A stretch of DNA of 64,000 bases from Aquabacter sp965279295. GTDB lineage: Bacteria; Pseudomonadota; Alphaproteobacteria; Rhizobiales; Xanthobacteraceae. The stretch lies in the NCBI GenBank assembly GCA_965279295.1, contig CBDIHQ010000015.1; one strand, 5' to 3'. Below the pieces are notes generated by a model, which did not search any database, had not been told where the DNA came from, and was given only the letters and a program-made list of their open reading frames with translations. This document shows, one piece after another, positions 16,008-24,500 of the stretch. A program made the translations under genes and the position numbers. Within the stretch, counting starts at the first letter, position 1. Each line of letters opens with the position of its first letter.

Positions 16008-16340
16008 TCAGAGCGTGGCGATCTTCTTCATGATCTCGTCCATCCGCTCATGGACGCGGACCAGCTCGTTGTGCTTCTGCTCGTCCTTCTTCGCATTGAG
16101 GGACTCTTCCATGAGGTCGGCGATGCGCTCCAGCACCTCCGACACGCGCGTCAAGCCGGCGCGGTCCGCCAGCGCGCCACCAACCACCATTGCCTCGGTG
16201 TTGGATGCCTTCATCGCCCCGGAGGCGTCCTTGGTCCATTGTTTGATGTAGCTTCCGACCATCATGGCGGCCACGATGAGCGACGCCACGATCACGATGT
16301 AAGGGTGCCAGTTCGCCGGCACCTCAACCCCCGCCGGCAT
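16008..16340 (-). CDS. Single-TM protein with C-terminal coiled coil, holin candidate
   Basis: The 110-residue protein has one TM helix (about 12-30, IVIVASLIVAAMMVGSYI) and a charged helical tail (LERIADLMEESLNAKKDEQ..., HERMDEIMKKIATL). It is the last gene of the late operon, directly after the lysis genes and overlapping the preceding gene by 17 bases. Position and one-TM build fit a holin or antiholin, but also a tail-accessory protein; no family is recognised. Confidence 0.55.
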   Translation of the reverse strand: MPAGVEVPANWHPYIVIVASLIVAAMMVGSYIKQWTKDASGAMKASNTEAMVVGGALADRAGLTRVSEVLERIADLMEESLNAKKDEQKHNELVRVHERMDEIMKKIATL

Positions 16341-16809
16341 TGGCCCTCTCCCTGCTGCGCGCCCTTCGCGCCTCGTCTTGGATACGCCGGTCGGCTGCTC
16401 GCCTGTCCATTGATGCCGCGTCGCTCATCGCCTGCGTCGCGGCATATGCCTCGAAACACGACAGTACGACATAGACCGCCATGCCGGTGCTGCTGGTACC
16501 GGCGAGCAATAGGCCCAGCGCCACCTCCAGCCAGAGAATCGCTGTGACGGCGCTGAAGCCCGCGCGGAGGTGGGCGCACGGCCGCCACATGCCGTTGATG
16601 ACCAGTGCCGCCGCCCGAAGCATCCCGATCCCGACCGTGAGGAGGCCCCATCGATCTTCCGAGGCGATGTACGCGAGCGTTCGGTACGAGGGCTGGTCGA
16701 AGGTCGCCCCCTGCATCAGCAGGATCACGCCCCATCCGGTAAGGAGGCCGACGCCTTGCCATTCCAGCGATCGGGCACGGAAGTAGCGTTTGAACTCGAC
16801 GATCAGCAT
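16324..16809 (-). CDS. Four-TM protein in lysis cassette, holin candidate
   Basis: The 161-residue protein has four hydrophobic segments (about 17-33, 52-72, 85-103 and 105-123) and a basic, Arg-rich C-terminal tail. The ATG at 16809 overlaps the Rz1-like stop as ATGA. It lies with endolysin and spanins, so holin or pinholin function is the leading guess. A longer frame start at 16860 is less likely because of the coupled ATG. Confidence 0.55.
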   Translation of the reverse strand: MLIVEFKRYFRARSLEWQGVGLLTGWGVILLMQGATFDQPSYRTLAYIASEDRWGLLTVGIGMLRAAALVINGMWRPCAHLRAGFSAVTAILWLEVALGLLLAGTSSTGMAVYVVLSCFEAYAATQAMSDAASMDRRAADRRIQDEARRARSRERANAGGG

Positions 16810-17096
16810 CAGCTTGCTCCCGCCGGCCGACCGGAGGGGTTCGGCGCTTTGATGCCGCACTCCGCTTCGAGCTGCTCGTTGTAGGCGACCGAGCGCGCGA
16901 GCTGCTGGTGCCTCATCGCCTTGATCACCGCCTCGGTCATGGGAATCGGCTCCCGCCCCCGGCAGTCTTCGAGCGGCGCGGTGCCCTTACCCGTCGTGAC
17001 GCACCCACCGGCGAGCACGCCGACGCAGCTCATCATCAGGAGAAGCGTCGGCGCTCTCCAGCACGCGCTCCCGCGCATCCGCTCGCTTCGCAGCAT
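16809..17096 (-). CDS. Outer spanin, Rz1-like lipoprotein
   Basis: The 95-residue frame has a hydrophobic signal (APTLLLMMSCVGVLAGGC) ending in a lipobox with the Cys followed by VTTGKG, so a lipoprotein of about 65 residues after processing. The 5' third lies out of frame inside the Rz-like gene, the classical nested Rz/Rz1 arrangement. It would span to the outer membrane and, with Rz, fuse the membranes at lysis. Starts at 17096 or 17078 are possible. Confidence 0.7.
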   Translation of the reverse strand: MLRSERMRGSACWRAPTLLLMMSCVGVLAGGCVTTGKGTAPLEDCRGREPIPMTEAVIKAMRHQQLARSVAYNEQLEAECGIKAPNPSGRPAGAS

Positions 17097-17352
17097 TGAC
17101 CTTCTCCTTCTGGGATTGCTGGTCGGCGCCGCGCTGGGCGCCCCTTTGGTCGATGAGATAGCCGGCCGCCACCAGCAGCCAGGCGAGGGCGGGCTTGAGG
17201 CCCACCAGCCGCCAGATGACGACGAAGCCGGCGATGCCGGTCGCCGCGATCGTCGCGAGCCACCAATCACCGCCGAAGATGACGGTGACGATCCAGGCGG
17301 CGACGGCGGCGAGCGCCGGCAGCAGCCAGGGCAGGGCGAGCAGCGCGGTCAT
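16987..17352 (-). CDS. Inner spanin, Rz-like protein
   Basis: The 121-residue protein has N-terminal hydrophobic segments (about 3-25 and 30-65) and a charged helical C-terminus (QQSQKEKVNAAKRADARERV...DELRRRARR). It is coupled to the endolysin stop (ATGA) and contains the Rz1-like gene start in another frame. More hydrophobic N-terminus than lambda Rz, so an additional holin-like role cannot be excluded. Confidence 0.6.
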   Translation of the reverse strand: MTALLALPWLLPALAAVAAWIVTVIFGGDWWLATIAATGIAGFVVIWRLVGLKPALAWLLVAAGYLIDQRGAQRGADQQSQKEKVNAAKRADARERVLESADASPDDELRRRARRWVRHDG

Positions 17353-18680
17353 GCCGGTTCTTCCGCGTCGCGCGGCAGGGCCGGCGCGGGCGCGATCACG
17401 CTCGCCAGCGCGGCCGGGCCGGCATCCTGACCGGAGCGCACCGCCGCCACCTTGGCGTTGGTCGCCCGCTGGCTATTCCAGAACACCGCGACGGCGATGA
17501 GCCCCATCGCGACGGGCCCAACCCACCACGGGAGGTCGCCGAGGTATTCCTTCCCACGCTGGACGTAGCCGGAGGCGACATCGAACTTGCTGGCTGCGCC
17601 CTCAATGACGAAGCCGGCGGCGGCGGGCGCGCCCAGAATCCACGCCATCACCTTGTTGCGCCAGTTCGCCCGGGCCTCCGTGGACCCGGCCGCGCGCAGG
17701 TCGGCCGCGGTGACGTCGGCGCGGACACCGGTCGGGGCAACCGGCGGGGTGGTGGCGAGCGCAGCGGCCGTCGTCACGTCGAGGAGGCCCGTCTCCGGGA
17801 GGCCGGCGCGGACCTGGAATGCTCGGAGGGCGTTCGACGTGTCCGTCTTCCAATCCCCGTCGATCATCCCGACCTTCGGAAATCCCTTGTCGCGCAGGGT
17901 GCGCTGGAGGGTCTTGACCTCTTCCACCGAGAGATCCCCTGGGCCGTAGACAGGTCCGTTGGAGGCGGCCGTCGCGGAGACCATTGCAACGGCGGCGGCC
18001 GGCTTCGCAACGCCCTTCCACCCCAGCTCGGCGATCACCTTCTTCGCCTTGACCAGCCACTGGTGCTGGGCCTTGTAGCCGTTCGGGATCTGCTTCGACT
18101 TCGCATTGCCGGTGTTGATCACCCGCGCGATGGAGAGGTCGTCATCGTCGTCGGCATACCCGTTGCAGCCCTTGTCCTTCCACTCGAACAGCGACGGCAG
18201 CAGGATATAGGCGGGGTCGAGCATGTGGTCCGGGTTGGCAACCAGGTCAACGCCGATCCGAGCGCCGTATTCGGCATAGGCTTCCTTACCCGTGACCTGG
18301 AGCGGCCCGCGCCCTCGGTACCGAAAGCCGTCGCCGCTCTCAGGCCCGCCGTTGCCCATGCGGTTGCCGTAGATGACGTTGAACAGCTTCTCGCCCTGGC
18401 CCGCCAGCTTCAGCATCGCGGCCTTGTTGGCGAAATAGGAATGCCAATTCCCCTTGTCCCATTGGTCGGAGAGGTTCTCGCGATTGTATGCGGCGCTCTC
18501 AACAAGCGTGGTGAACGCGCCGGTCTCAGAGAGGCAGCGGGCGAGGAAGTGAGCCAGCCGGCGAGGCGTGGTGATGCCGGCCTTTGCGATCTGGGCGTCC
18601 CCGTCGGCGTCGAACGCCTTGACGTATGCGGCCTTTGCGCGGGGCGCGAGTTTGCGCACCACGTCGATGACGCGGGTCAT
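17349..18680 (-). CDS. Endolysin: GH19 domain, peptidoglycan-binding domain and C-terminal TM helix
   Basis: The 443-residue protein has a GH19 chitinase/lysozyme-like domain (about 5-220) with Glu52 in LSETGAFTTLVE and the fold motif FRYRGRGPLQVTGKEAYAEYG, then a PG_binding_1 domain (about 250-310, VKTLQRTLRDKGF... IDGDWKTDTSNALRAFQ), and a C-terminal region with a clear TM helix (386-401, VGPVAMGLIAVAVFW). It should cut the glycan strand of peptidoglycan. The start has GGAGAG five bases upstream. A TM anchor at the C-terminus is unusual for endolysins and would keep the enzyme at the inner membrane until holin action. Confidence 0.88.
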   Translation of the reverse strand: MTRVIDVVRKLAPRAKAAYVKAFDADGDAQIAKAGITTPRRLAHFLARCLSETGAFTTLVESAAYNRENLSDQWDKGNWHSYFANKAAMLKLAGQGEKLFNVIYGNRMGNGGPESGDGFRYRGRGPLQVTGKEAYAEYGARIGVDLVANPDHMLDPAYILLPSLFEWKDKGCNGYADDDDDLSIARVINTGNAKSKQIPNGYKAQHQWLVKAKKVIAELGWKGVAKPAAAVAMVSATAASNGPVYGPGDLSVEEVKTLQRTLRDKGFPKVGMIDGDWKTDTSNALRAFQVRAGLPETGLLDVTTAAALATTPPVAPTGVRADVTAADLRAAGSTEARANWRNKVMAWILGAPAAAGFVIEGAASKFDVASGYVQRGKEYLGDLPWWVGPVAMGLIAVAVFWNSQRATNAKVAAVRSGQDAGPAALASVIAPAPALPRDAEEPA

Positions 18681-18704
18681 GGGTCTCTCCATGGTGTGAA
18701 AATG

Positions 18705-18726
18705 AAAAGGCCGCCCGGGGGCGGCC
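18705..18726 (-). terminator. Intrinsic terminator-like hairpin inside late operon
   Basis: On the minus strand GGCCGCCCCC/GGGCGGCC is followed by TTTTCATTTTC. It lies between an upstream small gene and the endolysin, so it should reduce or gate lysis-gene transcription unless antiterminated. Confidence 0.7.
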
Positions 18727-18728
18727 GA

Positions 18729-19004
18729 TCAGGGGAATGAAGGCGGGATTAGATCCGGCGGGATCTCGTCGACGAGGGCCGCGCGCTCGCCGCTGGTCAG
18801 CAGCGCGTCATACTCGGCTTGGCTGAGGCTGATGCCGCAGTCGGCCGGCACGTCGGGAATGCGCAGCGCGCAGCGCCCGTCCGTGAGATCGATCGCGCCC
18901 CAGAGAGTGACGCCACCAGGACCAGGAATGCCCGGCAGCACGTCAGCAGCGAGACGAGAGCGCGCGCGAGCGGCGGACGCGTCAGCCAGGATCAGGTATT
19001 TCAT
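18729..19004 (-). CDS. Hypothetical phage protein
   Basis: The 91-residue protein begins MKYLILADASAARARSRL and carries the pattern often seen in small tail-fibre-adjacent proteins of alphaproteobacterial phages (LTDGRCALRIPD, LSQAEYDALL). Function unknown; a fibre-assembly helper is only a positional guess. It overlaps the fibre-tip gene by four bases. Confidence 0.55.
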   Translation of the reverse strand: MKYLILADASAARARSRLAADVLPGIPGPGGVTLWGAIDLTDGRCALRIPDVPADCGISLSQAEYDALLTSGERAALVDEIPPDLIPPSFP

Positions 19005-19855
19005 AGGTGAGTGATCCCGCGTCCGGCGGCGAGGATGCGGCCGATCTCATTCATCTGTGCGGTGGTCGGCGCCCGATCGAAGGTGATCAAGCTGCCTATT
19101 AAGCCCTGAACGCCATTGGCAACGGGCGACCCGCGCATGATGACGGGGGCGCCCATGATTGTTTGGGTCGTTCCGGCAGTTCCGACTGTCCATGCGCCGT
19201 TGACGCCGACCGCCGAGGCCGCACCGTTGAGCACGCCGCCTATCACGTAAGGCTGGCCGTCCGTCAGGGTGACCGATGACTGCAACAGCGTGCCCGAATA
19301 AACGGCGGGGCGCCCATTGGTCTCGATCCGCATCAAGGTGATGCCGGGGGTGCCCGCTTGACCTCGAATGATCTCTTGCGGGTTGGCCAGGGTATAATCC
19401 GGGCACATGATCTCGCAGAGGAAAGAGAGCGGCGTCACCGTGGTGGTCGGCCAAATCGACCCGAATCCGTGGACCTGGTCCGGCGAGTACCAGGCCGGCC
19501 GCCCGCCGAATTTGTCCATGACGCCAGCGTTCACCAATCGCGGCTGGTCAGCGAGCGTCGCCTGACCTGCCCAATATATGCTGCTGATCCCGCGCTGATC
19601 CCACCACTTCGTGCCGAAGGCGCTTGCGGTACCGACCCAATCCAGCACAGCCTTTTCGTTAAGCCAGCCGTCCGGCCCCAAGCCGAAGTCGGCCGTCGCG
19701 TTATCGGTCGATCGCCGGAGGCTGATGATAGGTGCGTTATACCCGGGGATGAGGGCGCGAAACGCCAACGGCGACAGGATATTCGACACGCCGTCGAGGG
19801 TGAAAGGAAAGGCCGGGAGCCTCCCGCGCGGTGCGCGCCCCATCAGCATCGTCAT
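19001..19855 (-). CDS. Arabinofuranosidase B-like/lectin-fold fibre-tip protein
   Basis: The 284-residue protein has the hallmark of the AbfB-catalytic-like (ArabFuran-catal) fold seen in phage receptor proteins: LSPLAFRALIPGYNAPIISL, RRSTDNATADFGLGPDGWLN, KWWDQRG, ATLADQPRLVNAG. The C-terminal half is a concanavalin-like sandwich (GSLITFDRAPTTAQMNEI). It probably binds or trims host surface polysaccharide. The ATG at 19855 overlaps the fibre stop as ATGA. Whether the glycosidase site is active cannot be judged. Confidence 0.72.
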   Translation of the reverse strand: MTMLMGRAPRGRLPAFPFTLDGVSNILSPLAFRALIPGYNAPIISLRRSTDNATADFGLGPDGWLNEKAVLDWVGTASAFGTKWWDQRGISSIYWAGQATLADQPRLVNAGVMDKFGGRPAWYSPDQVHGFGSIWPTTTVTPLSFLCEIMCPDYTLANPQEIIRGQAGTPGITLMRIETNGRPAVYSGTLLQSSVTLTDGQPYVIGGVLNGAASAVGVNGAWTVGTAGTTQTIMGAPVIMRGSPVANGVQGLIGSLITFDRAPTTAQMNEIGRILAAGRGITHL

Positions 19856-21276
19856 CCGATTGCCCCGCCGATGCAGTACGCCGCTGCCAAGCCGCCAACG
19901 TTGCTGTCGATCTCGACGAGCACCGATCCCCACTGCGCTGCGATGCCAGTGCCCGGCGGAAATTCGTGCTTCGTGGCGCCGGCAGCGGTGACCCAGGTGA
20001 CCGGCCCGCCGACCCGCCTCAGAGAGCAAAGGAAGCTGGAATCCAAATCATTCGGGAGCGTCACGACGCATCCGGAGGCGTGCGTGCAGCGAAGCATCCT
20101 CCCGGCGTCAGCGGCGCTGAGCGTATAGGTGGTGGTGGCCACGGTGATGGGGGGGGCAGTGACAGCGGCGTAGATCGTCTGCACCGCAGCCCGGTCCGTC
20201 GCCGCATTGGTCGCCGACGTGGCCGCTTCGCCCGCCTTGTTGGTAGCGGTGGTGGTGGCGGTGTCCACCAGCCCCTTAGCTGTGTCCACGGCGGTTTTTG
20301 CCGTGTCCACCTGGCCCTTGGCGATATCCACGGCGGCTTTTGCCGTGTCGACTTGCCCCTTCGCGGTGTTGACCGCCGCGCGATCGGCGGCGACGGCGGT
20401 CACGTCTGCGGCGGTGGCCGCTGCCGCGTTGGTCGCATTCGTGGTGGCCAGATCCACGTCCGCCTTGGCGATGTCCACGGCCGCCTTGGCCGTCGAAACG
20501 GCCATCTTGTCTGTCGCAACAGCCAGGCGGTCTTCATAGGTGGCTTCAGCGGCGATACCGGCGGTGCTGGCGGAATTCGCCGCCGATGCAGATGCGGCAA
20601 CCGCGACCTCGGTGGAGTCTTCGACAACACCACGATCGACCGCGACGGCCGCGCGGGCCTCTTCGACATACGTCCGGTCATCCGCCGCGGCGCTGGCAGA
20701 CGCTGATGCGCTCTCAGCCGCCGCAACCGCCGCCGCGCGGTCGTCCGCAATGCTGGAGCCATCGACCCAGAGAACCCAGACGCTGCCCTCGGCGCCGGGC
20801 TCGGTGTCCGTCGACGCTGGCGTCCACCAGAGCGAGTTGTCGTGCCTGACGATCGAGATGGCGTCATAGCCGCCAGCCGCCCACTCGCCCCTCCAAACTC
20901 CGAACGGAGGCCCGGGAAGCCCCGGGACCTGAACGACACCGCTGCCGGGGAGTGAAAGCTCGCCGACACTGTCCACCCAGAGATGGCCTGCAGCGATCTT
21001 TCGACGTCCGGTTTGGTCTGTGGAATAGAGGTCGAAGGTGTTGTTTCCGCCCTTGGCAATCTTATTGGCGTCTTCCTGGCTGTACGACCACGTCACGAGG
21101 GAGGAGACACCCGCGAAAACGACCGACATTCCGCCGATCGCGCCGTTGTCCGCCGGCAGCGTGCCTTCGCTCGACACAACTTCGAGCTCAATGAACGCCT
21201 CGGTCAGGTCTGTATCTGGCACCGTCCATGTGATGGCCGGCGCGCTGGTGTGATGGGCGAGCGAAGGGGTGGCCAT
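19852..21276 (-). CDS. Tail-fibre protein with long Ala-rich repeat stalk
   Basis: The 474-residue protein has an N-terminal beta domain (1-170) ending WTPASTDTEPGAEGSVWVLW, an alanine-rich helical stalk (about 175-370) made of repeats such as DTAKAAVDIAKGQV and DTAKTAVDTAKGLV, and a small C-terminal beta domain (about 380-474). Such stalks form trimeric coiled-coil shafts. The start is the first ATG after the terminator at 21295-21315. It is coupled to the AbfB-like tip protein, so the two probably form one receptor-binding device. Confidence 0.78.
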   Translation of the reverse strand: MATPSLAHHTSAPAITWTVPDTDLTEAFIELEVVSSEGTLPADNGAIGGMSVVFAGVSSLVTWSYSQEDANKIAKGGNNTFDLYSTDQTGRRKIAAGHLWVDSVGELSLPGSGVVQVPGLPGPPFGVWRGEWAAGGYDAISIVRHDNSLWWTPASTDTEPGAEGSVWVLWVDGSSIADDRAAAVAAAESASASASAAADDRTYVEEARAAVAVDRGVVEDSTEVAVAASASAANSASTAGIAAEATYEDRLAVATDKMAVSTAKAAVDIAKADVDLATTNATNAAAATAADVTAVAADRAAVNTAKGQVDTAKAAVDIAKGQVDTAKTAVDTAKGLVDTATTTATNKAGEAATSATNAATDRAAVQTIYAAVTAPPITVATTTYTLSAADAGRMLRCTHASGCVVTLPNDLDSSFLCSLRRVGGPVTWVTAAGATKHEFPPGTGIAAQWGSVLVEIDSNVGGLAAAYCIGGAIG

Positions 21277-21294
21277 GGCGGGCTCCAGGCAGAG

Positions 21295-21315
21295 AAAAAG
21301 CCGCCCGGAGGCGGC
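21295..21315 (-). terminator. Intrinsic terminator-like hairpin before the fibre gene
   Basis: On the minus strand GCCGCC/GGCGGC with a four-base CCGG-type loop is followed by TTTTTCTCTG. It separates the tail-hub unit from the fibre and lysis genes. Confidence 0.72.
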
Positions 21316-21340
21316 CTATGAGGTGTGGTGGTGGGGACGA

Positions 21341-21550
21341 TTAGGCCGGACGCTCCGCCAAGACGCAGGGGACGTCGTCATCCCCTGCGTTGAGGACGAT
21401 ATGCGTCTGCGGAGTGATGCCAGCCAAAGACGGGACAAGCAGGATGGCTTGCCCCGCGCGAGCCTGCATGTTTGCATCGTTCATGCTGGATGACGCCCCC
21501 GTCGAGATGATCTCGCCTGAGGGTACGGTGTGAACCACAAAGCTGATCAT
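21341..21550 (-). CDS. Small hypothetical tail protein
   Basis: The 69-residue beta-rich protein (MISFVVHTVPSGEIISTGAS, ILLVPSLAGITPQTHIV) is translationally coupled to the hub gene (ATGA). No family recognised. Its size and place suit a small fibre-attachment or chaperone protein. Confidence 0.5.
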   Translation of the reverse strand: MISFVVHTVPSGEIISTGASSSMNDANMQARAGQAILLVPSLAGITPQTHIVLNAGDDDVPCVLAERPA

Positions 21551-24500
21551 TTTTTGAACTCCGTGATGACTGTCACGAGATTAGAGAAACCCGCCGAATA
21601 GGAGCTTTCTCTAACGTTTACGCCGGCTCCAGCGGCCTGTTGCTCCAGCAACCTCAGGGCCTCAATTTTGTACTCATAGGACCCTGCCGGAAGCACGTCG
21701 GTGTCGATGAAGTTGATGTGTATATCGTTCTCACCGATGTAATAATCCGTACTGCCGCCTAGACCCGGAACCGTTACCAAATTAGGCATCTGGTAGGTCT
21801 TGACGGTAAAATTTGTAGTTCCTGACGATGAAACACGAACCACTCTCGCCTCTAAGAAGAAGTACAACCTGGCGGCCGAGATGGAGTGCTGCTTGTAGTT
21901 CGGTCGGAAGTTGAACTCTGCCTTGACATAGCTGTCGGCGATGCGAGTCATGCTCGCCGCGCCGATATAGCCGCCGTACACCGGGCCGGCGGTAGAAACG
22001 GCTACGACATTCGTCACAGCCGATGGAGCGATCCTGTCCGTCGTCACCCCGTTCAGGATGATCTTGGTCGTCGTGACCGAGTTGGCGGAAAGCTCGTTCG
22101 CCGTAATCACATTAGCGGCCAATTTGGCCGTGACGATCGAACCGGTGAGGATGTCGCCGCCGCTTATGGCGGTCTGCCCCTTGGAGACGTAAGGCGTCGG
22201 TGCTGTCTGGTTGGCGCTCGCGACCCCAAAGTAGGGGGCCGCGACCATCAGCGTGCAGATGCTGGAGCCATCCCCTGGGAGCTGCGCATAGATAACAGCC
22301 CGCACTGCGCCGGCTGGCGCGGTTCCGAAGACATAGGGCCGCCCCCAATTGCTTAGCGGCTGCCCGACCTGAGATGCGCAGACAAAAGGGCCAGCAATTG
22401 ATTGGGAAATGAACGCGCCGTTCTTGTCGCGCCACTCGATGAAAAGCCAGCAGCGAGCCCCAGAAACATGGCACTGCGCGTAGAGTGAGGCCTCGTATCT
22501 CTGCCCCGGAACGACGTTAAAATCGGCGATACTTCCGTTAACGTCATAGTCGGAGACCGAAACGTACATGGCGGAGGTCGTCGCAAGGACGGTCGCCATG
22601 CTGAATGAAATGCACTTGAGGCCGTTGGGCGCCCACGTATCGCCCGCGATGCTGGACCGGATGAGGAAGTTTGCCTCGGTGCCCGGCCCTCCGAGAAAGC
22701 GTCCGAACCCCAGCGCGCCCGAGCCAAGATCCGGGTTCCGGATCATGTTCATGGTCGAGCCGAGGGTCAGCAGCGACCCCTTTAGGTAAAGGCTCCCGGA
22801 GATAGAATCGAAGAGGGCGAACGGCGTGCCACTGCCAGACCTGAACAGGAACTTGTCGGCATCGGCCCAGATCTGACCGCCGCCCGTCGTCGAAACCAGC
22901 GTAATGCCCGTGTCCACCCCGCCGGAGCGGACCTGCATCTTGTAGGCTGCGGTCGTCCCTGGGGGGGCAACGATGCCGAGGTAGTTGATGATCGCGCTGG
23001 AGTCGAAGGCGTCCGCCCTGTCGGAAAGCGCGTCGAAATTCGCATCGACCAGGTTCGCCAGATCGTTGACGACCTCGAACTGCGTCTCGGCGTTCTCCGC
23101 TAAGGTGATCAGCGAGGACTGTGCCGCCGCCCATGATGCGGCGAGATCCGCGTCAAAGTTGTCTTCGGTAACGACCACGTTGGCGTAGCTGATGTCAGGC
23201 GCGGCGATCGGATACGTGCTCCGCGCGCCCTGGCCGGCGCCCACCGCGGACACGCCAAGCAGCATGGCACGGGGCTCGACCACCACCGAGAACGACGGCG
23301 AATTGGTCTGAGTCAACGGAGCCCATGTGGTGCCGCCGTCGAAGGATAGCTCGGCCTTGTAGAGCAGCGCGCCGGCCGCCGGCCGCCACGATGCGGAGAG
23401 CACAGGCTCAAGCACATTCTGCTGCAGCGTCGCGACCAGATCCGCGATCAGCGGCACCTTCGGGTTGCTGAGCGTCGCCTTCGGCGGAACCGCAGAGGGC
23501 GACCCACTGTCGTCGTGGACCTCCTGGTGGTCGACCGCGAGCTCAAGGACGACCTGGTCGCCGTCCGGTGCGCCAGAGAGCACGATGCACCGCTGCTGCC
23601 ATGCCGTGCCGAGGCCGATGGCGAACGAGGGGAATGGACCGCCGTCATTGCGCTCCAGGACGTCGGCGAGCACCCATCCTTGCTGGCCCTCGACAAGGGT
23701 GAGGTCCGAGCTGTTCAGGACGGCGATACTGTCACTGGCGCCCTTGGAAACCTTGATCGGGCCAAACGGTTCGCCGGTGGGCGTGCGCAGCAGGATGTAG
23801 CTCTGGCCGACCTCCCACGTCGGGGCCGGGTTGATCGTCAGGGAGAGGCCGGAGTGCGCCACCACGTCGCCGGCCGAGCCCCATTCCATGGGGATCTCTG
23901 ACTGAAGGGTGATGACCGACCCGAGCGACAGCCGCCGTCCGTCGTGCTCGGTGGTGATGGTGGGGCGCTTCCGGCGAAGGACGTTCTGTTTCCAAAGGAA
24001 GGTCGTCTCGCGGAACGCATGCGCGCGGCCCTGAATTCCAGGGATCTGCATACGGGTTGCGAACTGCGGCTCAACGTCGGCCGGGACTTGGACCTCCTGG
24101 ACCGACCATGTTTCCTCGTCGAGATATTCGAGGATCACCGCGTCCGAGGCGTCTGCCGCCTGAAGCTGGTAGTCCACCGAGAACGAGCCGCGCACGATCT
24201 CGCGGTCGGTGAGCAGCATCTGCGGCAGCGTCACCCACTCGTCGCGCACCAGCGAGAGGACGTCGCCAAGCCACCGGTGCTTGCTGCGCGCGACCGCCAG
24301 GGCGGTGTCCAGCGCATCGGTCGCGGGGATGATGGAGCGGAATTCGTAATCGAACCTGTCGCCCCGGGTCGTGGCCTTCGTCGCCAGCGCAACGAGCGCC
24401 TGCGTGTCCACCTTCGACCAGGAGAGCATGCACCCATAGTCGGTGTTGGTGGCGATATCGAGCGTTGCCCATGCGGGATTGCGCGTCGCGGCGTCGACCC

